A stretch of 64,000 nt of DNA from Acinetobacter pittii (GCF_034067285.1 NZ_CP139286.1:1302001-1366000), one strand, 5' to 3'. Counted from the stretch's first letter, positions 36,726-46,816 are shown. Notes: generated from the sequence alone by a model not told the origin. Numbers and translations are program-made.

Positions 36726-37042
36726 GTTAATACCTCTTATCTCATTGAAATATTCATATTGGTCTATGAGATAAGGCAAGAACCATGCCCAAAATGTAAG
36801 CTGACTCTAAAAAATGTTAAAAGCTGAAGTTGTTTTATTTTTATTGTATAGATTGATTATATAAGCAACGATTATCGTAAATTTGGTCTAATCTGTGCTA
36901 ATAAAAGACGATTCTAATTTGAAATGTATAAATGAAGTCCCATTAATTTTATAAAGGTAAGTAAACACAGTATGTATGATTGAATATGGTCAACTCATAA
37001 CAATTTGTACTACGGTTTCCGAAAAGTATATAAGGAATAAAG

Positions 37043-39649
37043 ATGAATATTGCGGCACAGCCTCCAGTTCAGGCAGATCAAACAGTTTATTTAAAAGATT
37101 ATCAAAAACCTTCGTTCTTGGTTGAATCCATTAATCTTGATATTCAAGTTTATGACGATAAAACAGTTGTTGATTCAACATTGGTGATGAAGCGTCAAAC
37201 TGCTGGAGATCTGGTGTTATTGGGCCGTGATCTTGAGTTGCAATCTATTCAGCTCAATGGTCAAGTTCTCACTCCTGCACAATATTCACTCGATAGTGAG
37301 CAACTGGTGATCACTGATGCACCAGATGAAGTCATTTTACAGATTCAAGTCGTTATTCACCCTGAAACCAATACTCAGCTTGAAGGTTTATATAAAGCAG
37401 ATGAGTTATTTGTTACGCAAAATGAGCCTGAAGGTTTCCGCAAAATTACGTTCTATCCAGACCGTCCGGACGTACTTTCTGTCTTTACGACACGTGTAGA
37501 AGCAGACAAAAAATATCCGGTATTACTTGCCAATGGTAACTTGCTTGAAACTGGTGAAGTGGGTGAAAACCGTCATTTTGCAATCTGGCAAGACCCGACT
37601 AAAAAGCCAAGCTATTTATTTGCTTGTGTCATTGGTGATTTAGCTGTACTTAAAGATCGTTACACGACTTCTGAAGGGCGTGATGTTGCTTTAGAAATCT
37701 ATGCAATCGAGAAAGACATTCCAAAATGCCATATCGCGATGGAAGCATTAAAGCATTCTATGCGTTGGGATGAAGAACACTATGGCCGCGCATATGACCT
37801 CGATAACTATATGATTGTTGCGGTGAGCCAGTTCAACATGGGTGCAATGGAAAATAAAGGTTTAAATATCTTTAATACTTCATGCGTGCTGGCCGATGAA
37901 GAATACACCACGGACGCTGCAATTATGCGTGTGCAGTCTGTGATTGCCCATGAATATTTCCATAACTGGACAGGAAACCGTATTACTTGCCGTGACTGGT
38001 TCCAATTATGTTTAAAAGAAGGTTTAACGGTATTCCGTGATCAATCTTTCTCTGAAGATTTACAATCTGCTGCGGTTCAACGTATTGATGATGTTGCGGT
38101 ACTTAAATCGCACCAATTCCCTGAAGATGCAGGTCCATTGTCGCATCCACCACGTCCGGACCATTTTGTCGAAATTAATAACTTCTATACGGCAACTGTT
38201 TATGAAAAAGGTGCGGAAATTAACCGCATGATGTCGACTTTGTTGGGTAAAGAAAAATACCGTAAGGGTACTGATGAATATTTCCGCCGTCATGATGGCC
38301 AAGCCGTGACTGTAGAAGATTGGGTTGCTGCATTATCAGCAGGTTCAGGTGTCGATTTATCTGCATTCTTAACTTGGTATAACCAACCGGGTACACCAAA
38401 GCTTGAAGCAAAAGGTGAATATGATGCCGCAGCACAAACTTACCGTTTAAGCTTTAAACAAAGCCTAAAAGCACATCCTAAATATCCAAATTTAAAAGCG
38501 GTTCCGATACCTGTAGCTTTAGCCCTATTTAATGCGAAAACAGGTGAGCAATATACATTGCACAGTGACAGCCTGTTCGTAAATGATGTTAAAGATGGCG
38601 TGTACTTGTTTGACCAAGATGAGACAACCATTGAATTTACAGGGGTGATTGAGCAACCCGTAGTGTCGTTACTGCGTAATTTCTCTGCTCCAGTAAATCT
38701 TGTATTTGATTATACTGATGAAGAATTAGCATTCTTAATTCAGCACGAAACAAATGGTTTTAACCAGTGGCAAGCAACACAAACTTTGCTTGAACGTATT
38801 TTGTTAGAAGACCATTCTGCAGATGCGTACATTCAAGCTATTCAAAGTACGTTGCCTGAGTTAGTGGGTCGTGACCCGCTTTTAGCTTCGCGCTTATTTG
38901 ATGTACCAAGTGAAGGTTATTTAGGTAGCCGTATCGATCAAGACTATGCACCATCTGATATTCATGTCAAACGTGAAGCCTTACTTAATCGTTTGGCACA
39001 AGAATTAGGTTCATTCTGGAAAGATACTTACCTAACGCTTGACCCAGACCTGCAAAAAGAATTTTCTTTAGCGATGGGTGTACGTGCGTTAAAGAATATC
39101 ATGCTCATGATGATGGCACGTCAGGGTGATCAAACTGCATTTGAATTAGCACATGTGCAGTACCAAAACACAGGCAATATGTCTGAACGTTTAGGGGCAC
39201 TACGTGTATTGGTTTGGCAAAATGCGCCTCAAGCTCAAGAAGTGCTTGCTGATTTCTATGACCGCTTTAAAGATGAGGCTTTGTCTTTAGATCAGTGGTT
39301 TATGATTCAAGCTGCGAATCCAAATGCGACCGCAGAAACAATTGAGTACTTAACTCAACATCCTGACTATGATTTAACAACTCCAAACCGTATTCGTGCT
39401 GTAAGCGGTGGCCTATCAAATAACCCTGAAAATACATGGGGTTTTGGTGTAGCTCACTTTATTAACCTTGCACAATATCTAGACGAGAAAAATCCAATTT
39501 TAGGTTCGCGTTTATTACAGGTATTGTCACGTTGGTATACGCTTGCAGAGCCTCAGCGCACTCAAGTTCAGCAGGCTTTACAAGCATTACAGCCTAAAGT
39601 GAAGTCGAAAAACGTTTCTGAAACTTTAAATAGTATGCTGAGTGTTTAA
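37043..39649 (+). CDS. pepN: PepN, aminopeptidase N (M1 family)
   Basis: An 868-residue zinc aminopeptidase. The substrate-recognition GAMEN motif lies at about residue 267 and the zinc site HEYFHNWTGNR (HExxH) at about 303, with the third ligand Glu in the LKEGLTVFRDQ segment. The DUF3458 C-terminal repeats match the length of E. coli PepN (870 aa). It removes N-terminal residues in cytosolic peptide turnover. AAGGAA lies about 9 bases before the ATG. Codon use suggests good expression. Confidence 0.97.
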   Translation: MNIAAQPPVQADQTVYLKDYQKPSFLVESINLDIQVYDDKTVVDSTLVMKRQTAGDLVLLGRDLELQSIQLNGQVLTPAQYSLDSEQLVITDAPDEVILQIQVVIHPETNTQLEGLYKADELFVTQNEPEGFRKITFYPDRPDVLSVFTTRVEADKKYPVLLANGNLLETGEVGENRHFAIWQDPTKKPSYLFACVIGDLAVLKDRYTTSEGRDVALEIYAIEKDIPKCHIAMEALKHSMRWDEEHYGRAYDLDNYMIVAVSQFNMGAMENKGLNIFNTSCVLADEEYTTDAAIMRVQSVIAHEYFHNWTGNRITCRDWFQLCLKEGLTVFRDQSFSEDLQSAAVQRIDDVAVLKSHQFPEDAGPLSHPPRPDHFVEINNFYTATVYEKGAEINRMMSTLLGKEKYRKGTDEYFRRHDGQAVTVEDWVAALSAGSGVDLSAFLTWYNQPGTPKLEAKGEYDAAAQTYRLSFKQSLKAHPKYPNLKAVPIPVALALFNAKTGEQYTLHSDSLFVNDVKDGVYLFDQDETTIEFTGVIEQPVVSLLRNFSAPVNLVFDYTDEELAFLIQHETNGFNQWQATQTLLERILLEDHSADAYIQAIQSTLPELVGRDPLLASRLFDVPSEGYLGSRIDQDYAPSDIHVKREALLNRLAQELGSFWKDTYLTLDPDLQKEFSLAMGVRALKNIMLMMMARQGDQTAFELAHVQYQNTGNMSERLGALRVLVWQNAPQAQEVLADFYDRFKDEALSLDQWFMIQAANPNATAETIEYLTQHPDYDLTTPNRIRAVSGGLSNNPENTWGFGVAHFINLAQYLDEKNPILGSRLLQVLSRWYTLAEPQRTQVQQALQALQPKVKSKNVSETLNSMLSV

Positions 39650-39666
39650 TTAGTTTGAAATAAAAT

Positions 39667-39696
39667 AAATAAAGGTCTCATATGAGGCCTTTATTT
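39667..39696 (+). terminator. pepN terminator
   Basis: AATAAAGGtCTCAT/ATGAGgCCTTTATT stem and T-rich 3' side, 18 bases after the stop. Confidence 0.85.
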
Positions 39697-40210
39697 TATC
39701 TCTACAGAAAGATAGTTTTCAGAAATTCTTTCTATAGTGATTTTGCTGTAGATAGATTGCTTAATATTTTGCTGATGGCTTTAATCATGATTGTTAATGA
39801 TCTATTTAAAATATACCTTTAAATGAATCTAAAAAGAAAAGTAAACATAAATAAATATGCTAAATAATCTTTTCTTATGGATTAATTTAATAAAATCGAT
39901 TGACATATTTATTTAAATTTTTTCTAATAAATTTTATTGTAATTTAATTAATATATTTAAAATCAATAACTTAATTTTTATAATGTTAATGGATTGTTAT
40001 TGGTGGTTAATTTGGGTAAGTATATTTTATTATTTGAAATTTCCAATAAAAATGCTGTCAAACATTTTAATTTTTTTTATGTATTATGCCAAAAATAGGG
40101 TAAAAAATATAAGCTCTAAAAGAGCAGTCAAATTAAAATGATTGTAATGTTAAGGGTTAATTTTTTTACATCTATTAATTTCAACAATTTAATGTAAAAA
40201 GGTTTAGACC
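39697..40210. other. AT-rich spacer before pilus operon
   Basis: About 510 bases, with long A/T tracts between 39770 and 40080, hold no gene I can support. A small GCTCT/AGAGC hairpin is at 40112-40124. Such AT-rich DNA ahead of a surface-fibre operon is a usual target of H-NS-type silencing, which is an inference. Confidence 0.5.
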
Positions 40211-40741
40211 ATGAAAAAGACTTTTTATTATTTATCAGCAATTGCTGTAGGATTATTTTCTCTCAATACAGCAAATGCCGCTACAGCAACAGGTACATTG
40301 ACTGTTAGAGCGACAGTAACAAATAGCTGTGTTCTAAATACCTCAGCCACAGGCACAACTTCAAATGCAGTCTTAGACTTTGGAACATTAAGTTCACTTG
40401 CGAGCAATGTAGACGCAGATACCACAACCACAGGTGGTACTCCAATCAGAGTACTTTGTAACAACACTGTGCCGTGGACTTTATCATTTGATGGTGGCCA
40501 GAATGTTTTATCAACCCAACGTCGCATGATTGGTGGAGCAACCACTACAGAATATATTCCTTATAACCTTTTCTCGGACACGGGACGTGCAACAGCAATT
40601 GGTATTGCCACAACTGCCTACAGCGGAACCGGTACGGGTAATGTTCAAACTGTAAATGTGTATGGCCGTATTCCTGCCGGTACGACTTTACCAAGTGCCG
40701 GTAGTTATTTAGATACAGTAACAGTGACCGTAACTTATTAA
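40211..40741 (+). CDS. Archaic chaperone-usher pilus major subunit (spore coat U domain)
   Basis: A 176-residue pilin with a signal peptide cleaved after NANA (about residue 23). The SCPU/spore coat U domain starts GTLTVRATVTNSC and ends with the donor strand-like YLDTVTVTVTY. It resembles CsuA/B of the Acinetobacter Csu pilus, which mediates attachment to abiotic surfaces. It is the first gene of a compact operon of subunit, chaperone, usher and tip. A hairpin after it (40764) probably makes the subunit message more abundant than the rest. Confidence 0.88.
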   Translation: MKKTFYYLSAIAVGLFSLNTANAATATGTLTVRATVTNSCVLNTSATGTTSNAVLDFGTLSSLASNVDADTTTTGGTPIRVLCNNTVPWTLSFDGGQNVLSTQRRMIGGATTTEYIPYNLFSDTGRATAIGIATTAYSGTGTGNVQTVNVYGRIPAGTTLPSAGSYLDTVTVTVTY

Positions 40742-40763
40742 TTTTTATAAATAAGAAATACTG

Positions 40764-40784
40764 TTAGCCCTTTTAAAGGGCTAA
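40764..40784 (+). terminator. Intra-operon hairpin after the pilin gene
   Basis: TTAGCCCTTT is followed after one base by its reverse complement AAAGGGCTAA, so a 7-bp stem with a 7-base loop forms and a short T-containing tail follows. It sits 23 bases after the pilin stop and is a likely partial terminator. Confidence 0.5.
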
Positions 40785-40812
40785 TGCTTTAAAAGATTTA
40801 TTTGGGCAAGTC

Positions 40813-41517
40813 ATGAAAAAAAATATCTTTATTATTACGAGTTTATTCTTATCTCTATCTAGCGCTTTGAGTGCGGCTACAATCCGAATTTCACCTGTGA
40901 ATGTAGAAATATTGAGTAATCAGAGTGCTTCTTCGATTAGTTTATTTAACCAGTCGAATGAAAGTACTGATTTGCAGATTCGTGTGTTTGAATGGAAGCA
41001 GAAGGATGGACAAGATCAACTTATCCCGACAGATGAGATCGCGATTAGCCCGCCGTTTTTAAAATTAAAACCGAATGATTCTTATAATTTGCGTGTTGTC
41101 AGAATTAATCCGGCAGCGATTACTGGTGAAAAAACCTATCGTATTATTATTGATGAGTTACCAAAACCCGCGGATAGCCGTAAAGCAGCTCAAGGAATAA
41201 ATGTATTACTACGTTCGTCATTGCCTGTATTTGTAGTAGATAAAGACGCGATTACTAAACTAAATTGGAAAATTGATCCTAATCAGAAATCACCTTCTTT
41301 AAATATTAGCAATATTGGAAATCGACATGCGCTTTTAAATAATTTAACGCTTGTTGATACGACCGCGAAAAAAAGTTATCCGATTAAAGTAAACACCGTA
41401 AATGGCTATATTCTTGCGGAGCAGAACAGAAGTTACACTATTAATAATTTTACATATCAGCCAACTCATAAATACAGTGTGTCTCTGACAGTTAATGGTA
41501 AGAAAACAACACTTTAA
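40813..41517 (+). CDS. Archaic pilus periplasmic chaperone
   Basis: A 234-residue protein with a signal peptide (cut after ALSA, about residue 20). The PapD-like two-Ig-domain chaperone pattern begins IRISPVNVEIL and includes the subunit-binding strand ISPPFLKLKPNDSYNLRVVR (about 76-95). It resembles CsuC of the Csu pilus. It would cap SCPU subunits in the periplasm and deliver them to the usher encoded 9 bases downstream. Confidence 0.88.
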   Translation: MKKNIFIITSLFLSLSSALSAATIRISPVNVEILSNQSASSISLFNQSNESTDLQIRVFEWKQKDGQDQLIPTDEIAISPPFLKLKPNDSYNLRVVRINPAAITGEKTYRIIIDELPKPADSRKAAQGINVLLRSSLPVFVVDKDAITKLNWKIDPNQKSPSLNISNIGNRHALLNNLTLVDTTAKKSYPIKVNTVNGYILAEQNRSYTINNFTYQPTHKYSVSLTVNGKKTTL

Positions 41518-41526
41518 GAGGCTTAT

Positions 41527-43986
41527 ATGAAATACATTATAGGTGTCTTATGTGTTGCATATCTTCCTGCATATTCTTTTGCTGAGCAACTTCAAGATCA
41601 TACGAACACAGTAACTCCTCGTGTTCCGGATGCTATAAATAGTAACAATGAATATGCGCAAGCGAAGGGTGATAAACAGGAACAAGAGCTTAACTTTACT
41701 CAGCTTTTTTTAAATATTTCTATTAATGCAAATGCTTCTGAAGACTTGGTTGCTGTCAAACAATCTAAAGATGGCAAGTTATATATCCGTGCCCGTGACT
41801 TAAAAGCTTTAAGGCTGAAAATGGATGAGCAGACTGCTGACAGTCAATTGGTATGTATTAATGATCTAAAAGGAATCCAGTTTAAATATCTAGAGAATGA
41901 GCAGTCTTTAAATTTGCAAGTTCCGTCAAACATGTTGACGGGTTATGCAGTGGACCTCAATGGTCAGCAGATTACTAGCCCGCATTTACTTAAGATGAAA
42001 CCGTTAAACGCGGCTATTCTTAACTATAGCCTGTATAACAGTATAACCAATGACGAAAATACATTTTCAGGTTCGGCTGAGGGAATTTTTAACAGCGCGA
42101 TTGGTAACTTTTCGTCAGGGGTTTTATATAACGGAAGTAATGAAGATAGTTATAGCCATGAAAAATGGGTACGCCTAGAAAGTAAGTGGCAATATGTTGA
42201 CCCTGAAAAGATCAGGATTTATACCCTAGGGGATTTTATTTCTAACAGTTCCGACTGGGGTAGTAGTGTACGCCTTGCAGGCTTCCAGTGGTCGAGTGCT
42301 TACACCCAGCGCGGTGATATTGTCACCTCGGCACTCCCGCAATTCTCCGGTTCGGCTGCACTGCCTTCAACTTTGGATTTATACGTTAACCAGCAAAAGA
42401 TTTATTCAGGACTGGTACCTTCAGGCCCATTTGACATTAAACAGCTCCCGTTTATTTCAGGCAACGAAGTCACGCTAGTGACCACGGATGCAACAGGACA
42501 GCAGAGCATTACCAAAAAGCCTTACTATTTTTCATCCAAGATTCTGGCAAAAGGTATTAATGAGTTCTCTGTAGATGTTGGTGTTCCTCGTTATAACTAT
42601 GGTCTCTATTCAAACGATTACGACGATGCCACCTTTGCATCAGGTGCAATCCGTTACGGTTATAGCAATTCACTGACTTTAAGCGGAGGAGTGGAAGCTT
42701 CAACAGATGGCCTGTCGAATCTCGGTACAGGTTTTGCCAAGAACCTATTTGGTTTTGGAGTGATTAATGCCGACATTGCAGCGAGCCAGTATAAAGATGA
42801 AAACGGCTATTCTGCCTTATTGGGTTTAGAAGGGCGCATCAGTAAAAATATTTCATTTAACACCAGTTACCGTAAAGTATTTGATAACTATTTTGATCTT
42901 GCCCGTGTGTCTCAAGTCAGATATTTAAAAGATAACCAGATTAATGCCGAGTCACAAAACTATCTGAGCTACAGTGCACTGGCAGATGAGATTTTTAGGG
43001 CAGGGATTAACTACAACTTTTACGCAGGCTATGGGGCTTATCTGGGATATAACCAGATCAAATATAGCGACAATTCCTATAAATTACTGTCTGCCAACTT
43101 AAGCGGAAGTCTCAATAAGAACTGGGGATTTTATACTTCTGCCTATAAAGATTATGAAAATAATAAGGACTATGGCGTTTACTTTGCGCTGCGGTACACA
43201 CCGTCTAACAAACTCAATGCGATCACAAGTGTATCTAATGAGAGTGGCAGACTGAGCTACCGCCAAGAAATATTTGGTTTATCGGAACCGAAAATCGGTT
43301 CATTTGGATGGGGTGGTTATGTTGAGCGAGATCAGGATGCACATGAAAATAATGCTTCGATTTATGCCTCTTACCGTGCCCGTGCTGCTTACCTGACAGG
43401 ACGTTATAACCGATTTGGAGATAACGATCAGGTTGCACTTTCAGCAACAGGTTCACTGGTTGCGGCAGCGGGACGTATATTTGCGGCCAATGAAATTGGA
43501 GACGGTTATGCAGTTGTCACCAATGCTGGACCGCGAAGCCAGATTTTAAATGGTGGGGTTAATTTAGGTTTTACTGATAAGTCTGGAAGATTTCTAATTC
43601 CGAGCTTAATGCCGTATCAAGAGAACCATATTTATTTAGATCCGTCTTATCTTCCTTTAAATTGGAGCGTTAAGGCAACAGATCAAAAAACAGTGGTCGG
43701 CTATCGCCAAGGAACTCTAGTTGACTTTGGTGCTCATCAGGTTATTTCAGGATTAGTAAAACTTGTTGATCAAAACAATTCACCATTATTGCCAGGTTAT
43801 ACGGTTCAAATTAATGGGCAGCAGGATGGGGTTGTTGGCTATGACGGTGAAGTATTTATTCAAAACTTATTAAAGCAAAACAAACTTGAAGTCGATCTTA
43901 TGGATCATGGTTCGTGCCAAGTTGACTTCACCTATAACAGTAATCAGTACTCAACTAAGAAATTGGGACCTTATGTATGTCGATAA
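41527..43986 (+). CDS. Archaic pilus outer-membrane usher
   Basis: The 819-residue protein has a signal peptide (about 1-19), an N-terminal domain, a long beta-barrel (fimbrial usher, many Tyr/Asn/Gly strands) interrupted by a plug region (LPSTLDLYVNQQKIYSGLVPSGPFDI pattern near residue 280), and Ig-like C-terminal domains. It resembles CsuD. It starts 9 bases after the chaperone gene with GAGG just upstream, and its end overlaps the tip gene by 10 bases. Confidence 0.9.
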   Translation: MKYIIGVLCVAYLPAYSFAEQLQDHTNTVTPRVPDAINSNNEYAQAKGDKQEQELNFTQLFLNISINANASEDLVAVKQSKDGKLYIRARDLKALRLKMDEQTADSQLVCINDLKGIQFKYLENEQSLNLQVPSNMLTGYAVDLNGQQITSPHLLKMKPLNAAILNYSLYNSITNDENTFSGSAEGIFNSAIGNFSSGVLYNGSNEDSYSHEKWVRLESKWQYVDPEKIRIYTLGDFISNSSDWGSSVRLAGFQWSSAYTQRGDIVTSALPQFSGSAALPSTLDLYVNQQKIYSGLVPSGPFDIKQLPFISGNEVTLVTTDATGQQSITKKPYYFSSKILAKGINEFSVDVGVPRYNYGLYSNDYDDATFASGAIRYGYSNSLTLSGGVEASTDGLSNLGTGFAKNLFGFGVINADIAASQYKDENGYSALLGLEGRISKNISFNTSYRKVFDNYFDLARVSQVRYLKDNQINAESQNYLSYSALADEIFRAGINYNFYAGYGAYLGYNQIKYSDNSYKLLSANLSGSLNKNWGFYTSAYKDYENNKDYGVYFALRYTPSNKLNAITSVSNESGRLSYRQEIFGLSEPKIGSFGWGGYVERDQDAHENNASIYASYRARAAYLTGRYNRFGDNDQVALSATGSLVAAAGRIFAANEIGDGYAVVTNAGPRSQILNGGVNLGFTDKSGRFLIPSLMPYQENHIYLDPSYLPLNWSVKATDQKTVVGYRQGTLVDFGAHQVISGLVKLVDQNNSPLLPGYTVQINGQQDGVVGYDGEVFIQNLLKQNKLEVDLMDHGSCQVDFTYNSNQYSTKKLGPYVCR

Positions 43987-44996
43987 GTATTTTTGATAAG
44001 GCTCAAATAGAGAGCTGCAAGAAAATTCCATTGTTTTTGAAATACCTCATCGGTATTTGCTTATTTTATCTCGTTTATGCATTTTTTAGTCCAGCACATG
44101 CTGCTTGTACGGTAAGTGGAACCACCAATAATACTTTTATCTATACGGCAGCAAATATTAATAGTGATGCAACTGTAAACCTTTCAGGAACAATTACTTG
44201 TACAAATTTGGGACTTCCCCAGATTTCTGCTTATATGTGTATGAAAACCGTCTTTACTGGAACAACGAATAGCCATAATAATGTTTCACTACCTTATACA
44301 GTAGTGGGTACAGTAGGTGGAGCGGGTTCTACCACCACAAACCAAACCTCCAATGTTTGGTATGGTCCAGTAAGAACGGTTGCTTCAAATAATATTGTTA
44401 ACTACTCGGTAAATGTGAAAGTGCCTGCCCGAACAGGTTCACTTATTGCCTATCCTCAAGGAACATATACGGCTACGGTGCGGCTATATTGGGATATGGA
44501 TGCTCTGGGCTTAATATGCGGTGATTTAATTGGTGGCTGGGATTCTGGCGATACATTACTAACAGCGAACTTTGTGGTTCCAAGTCTGTGCCAATTAAAC
44601 TCAACTTCAAATGTTGATTTTGGCAATATTAATGATATCGGTATTACTAAGAAAGATTACACAGCTCAAGGAGCGGTAAATACAACTTGTAATTTTGGAA
44701 CGCCATACAGTATTTATTTAGGAGACGGCAATAACCGTATCACTGGTGGGTTCAGGCGTATGGTTAATAGTAATAATGAATTTATTCCATATCAGTTATA
44801 TAAAGACTCTAACTATAGTACGGTCTGGGACGCTACAGGTGGCGTAACCAGTGTTGGGGGAACGGGAGGAGTCTCAAAAACGGGTACAGGCGGTGCTCAA
44901 AGTACACCTGTTTATGGAAAGATTCCGCAAGGTACTTCCATTGCAAGTAGACCGGGCACTTATTCTGATAGTGTTGTTGTGACAGTGACTTATTAA
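43977..44996 (+). CDS. Archaic pilus tip adhesin (two spore coat U-type domains)
   Basis: A 339-residue protein with a late signal sequence (residues about 20-42, ending SPAHAA). A first beta domain (about 43-205) is followed by a second that parallels the pilin: FGNINDIGI, GGFRRMVNSNNEFIPYQLY and an end DSVVVTVTY that nearly repeats the pilin C-terminus. This tip-plus-pilin-domain plan matches CsuE, whose first domain carries the adhesive hydrophobic loops. It overlaps the usher gene, indicating coupled translation, and closes the operon. Confidence 0.87.
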   Translation: MSISIFDKAQIESCKKIPLFLKYLIGICLFYLVYAFFSPAHAACTVSGTTNNTFIYTAANINSDATVNLSGTITCTNLGLPQISAYMCMKTVFTGTTNSHNNVSLPYTVVGTVGGAGSTTTNQTSNVWYGPVRTVASNNIVNYSVNVKVPARTGSLIAYPQGTYTATVRLYWDMDALGLICGDLIGGWDSGDTLLTANFVVPSLCQLNSTSNVDFGNINDIGITKKDYTAQGAVNTTCNFGTPYSIYLGDGNNRITGGFRRMVNSNNEFIPYQLYKDSNYSTVWDATGGVTSVGGTGGVSKTGTGGAQSTPVYGKIPQGTSIASRPGTYSDSVVVTVTY

Positions 44997-45011
44997 TTTT
45001 TTTAATCTACG

Positions 45012-45040
45012 CGCAGATCTTTTCACTGAAGGGATCTGCG
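45012..45040 (+). terminator. Possible terminator of the pilus operon
   Basis: CGCAGATC/GATCTGCG stem with a 13-base loop, 15 bases after the tip gene, with a T-rich but not pure T tail. Confidence 0.5.
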
Positions 45041-45231
45041 TAATTTCAATATATTTTCATTCTTTGAAACTTACCTGTCATCAAAAACAATTTGACTTGA
45101 AAATACATACTGTATATTTATTGATTAGTTCTAAAAAAGAACTAGAAGAGGGTACAGGCAATTAAACAAAGGTGAATAAATGTCGGTTCGTCCTTTGATT
45201 GCATTAGGGTATAAAAAACAAACAGGGTGAA

Positions 45232-45999
45232 ATGTCTATGACATCAGCAACACTAAATAAAAAACAAGATTGTGTGGTTGTTATTGGCGTCGGAGCATTA
45301 CAAGGGATTGGTGCAGCCGTGTGTCGTCTTTTCGCCAAAGAAGGTTTAAAAGTTTATGTTGCTGGGCGTACTTTCCAGAAAATTGAAGCAGTGGCTGCAG
45401 AAATCCATTCCAATGGTGGAGATGCTGTAGCGTTCCGTCTGGATGCAGAAGATATAAAGCAAGTACAGGCCTTGTTTGACACCATCACTAGTCAGAATGA
45501 GCGTATTACTGCTGTCATTCATAATGTGGGAGGAAATATTCCTTCTATCTTTTTACGCAGTCCATTGTCGTTTTTTACTCAAATGTGGCAATCCACTTTT
45601 TTATCGGCCTATTTAGTTTCTCAAAGCTGTCTAAAAATATTTAAAGACCAAAATCACGGTACGCTTATTTTTACAGGGGCGAGTGCTTCATTGCGCGGCA
45701 AACCTTTTTTTGCTGCCTTTACCATGGGAAAATCTGCTTTGCGAGCTTATGCTTTAAATCTCGCTCAAATTTATAAATCACAAGGCATCCATATTGCTCA
45801 TGTGATTGTTGATGGAATGGTCGATGGCGATAGAGTCAATAAAGCCTTATTAGGGCTGGGGCGTTTAGTCCGCCTTACGCGTGGCACGGGTGGCCTCAAT
45901 ATCGATGCGATTGCAGAAAACTATTGGATGCTTTACCAACAAACTCCGAAGCTTTGGACACATGAACTAGATTTACGCCCTTATCAAGAAAAGTTTTGA
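45232..45999 (+). CDS. SDR family oxidoreductase-like protein with Tyr-to-Phe active site
   Basis: A 255-residue Rossmann-fold short-chain dehydrogenase/reductase. The cofactor region reads VIGVGALQGIGAAVCRLFAKEG (about 18-39). Later segments are FRLDAEDIKQV and HNVGGNIPS (NAG-like motif) and TGASASLRGKPFFAAFTMGKSAL. The canonical catalytic YxxxK reads FTMGK, so the Tyr is replaced by Phe. It may be a non-classical enzyme or a binding protein. It starts after a GGGTGA-like Shine-Dalgarno and is followed 9 bases later by a second SDR-like gene. Confidence 0.85.
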   Translation: MSMTSATLNKKQDCVVVIGVGALQGIGAAVCRLFAKEGLKVYVAGRTFQKIEAVAAEIHSNGGDAVAFRLDAEDIKQVQALFDTITSQNERITAVIHNVGGNIPSIFLRSPLSFFTQMWQSTFLSAYLVSQSCLKIFKDQNHGTLIFTGASASLRGKPFFAAFTMGKSALRAYALNLAQIYKSQGIHIAHVIVDGMVDGDRVNKALLGLGRLVRLTRGTGGLNIDAIAENYWMLYQQTPKLWTHELDLRPYQEKF

Positions 46000-46008
46000 G
46001 AGACTAAA

Positions 46009-46692
46009 ATGCTAAAAAAAATATTTCAAAGATTTCAAAAAAAGCAGGGCTGTGTAGTGGTCGCGGGCCATGACCTACAACTGATTGAGCGTGATTTTGT
46101 AATTTTAGATAAAAATGCGCACTTCCCATTACACCTTTATCAGGTTGTGCATGATTCAGCCGTGCAGAATATGAAAATTCATTCTATAAATGATGGCGTG
46201 ACCGCAGTTCACTTAAACTTGGTGAATGCAGATCATTTAAAAAGCTTGGTGCGTTATATTTCCAGCCATGGACATACTATTGAGCTCTGTGTATTTCAGC
46301 CAAGTTTCTCATCTTCATCAAACATCGAAGCGTTATCTTTAGAAGAAATTGAACATAGCTGGCAGACCACAGGTTTAAGTGCAGTGAGTGTAGCGCAAGC
46401 CGTGATTAAGCCGATGCTCAAACAACAGCGGGGAACCCTTATTTTTCTTGGCGCACCCTCTAGTCAGTCGACTCAATACGATGTGTTAGGCCAAAGTATG
46501 TTTGCGGGTATTCGCGCTTTATCGCAGTCATTGGCAAGAGAGTTTCAGCCTAAAGGTATTCATGTTGCTTATTGCATGATTGAAAAATGGGAGGGGCAAA
46601 ATCAGCACTTTACTTCATCTCTTAAACAAGTCTGTCAGCACATCTATCAGCAGCCTGATTCGGCATGGAGCCAAGAACTTAGCTTGTCTTGA
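46009..46692 (+). CDS. Degenerate SDR-like protein
   Basis: This 227-residue protein aligns in layout to the preceding SDR but has lost key sites. The cofactor motif region reads VVVAGHDLQLIERDFV with no GxxxGxG. The segment equivalent to the YxxxK helix reads GQSMFAGIRALSQSLA, keeping neither catalytic residue. It does keep the GTLIFLGAPSSQS strand and the GIHVAYC strand. It is probably a non-catalytic partner of the upstream protein, by inference from adjacency and shared fold. Confidence 0.7.
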   Translation: MLKKIFQRFQKKQGCVVVAGHDLQLIERDFVILDKNAHFPLHLYQVVHDSAVQNMKIHSINDGVTAVHLNLVNADHLKSLVRYISSHGHTIELCVFQPSFSSSSNIEALSLEEIEHSWQTTGLSAVSVAQAVIKPMLKQQRGTLIFLGAPSSQSTQYDVLGQSMFAGIRALSQSLAREFQPKGIHVAYCMIEKWEGQNQHFTSSLKQVCQHIYQQPDSAWSQELSLS

Positions 46693-46708
46693 AATTGACT
46701 TGTTCAAT

Positions 46709-46774
46709 ATTCTCAACTTAAAGCAACTGATAAAAGCTTTAGTAAGATGTTGAATAAAATTAAGTTAAGAGAAT
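46709..46774. repeat. Imperfect inverted repeat upstream of the C4-like RNA
   Basis: ATTCTCAACTTAA (46709-46721) and TTAAGTTaaGAGAAT (46760-46774) are reverse complements apart from a 2-base bulge, 38 bases apart. They lie in the spacer between the SDR-like gene and the RNA promoter. Role unknown: either a weak terminator or an insertion scar. Confidence 0.4.
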
Positions 46775-46816
46775 GAAAAACAATAATTATTTAACTGTTT
46801 TCTAGCCAATATCACA

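Noticed and set aside
45098..45130. ATACATACTGTAT near the SDR gene as a LexA-type SOS box
   Set aside because: Only half the LexA consensus fits, Acinetobacter lacks classic LexA as far as I recall, and no DNA-damage gene is adjacent. It might be a TetR operator, but I cannot support that.
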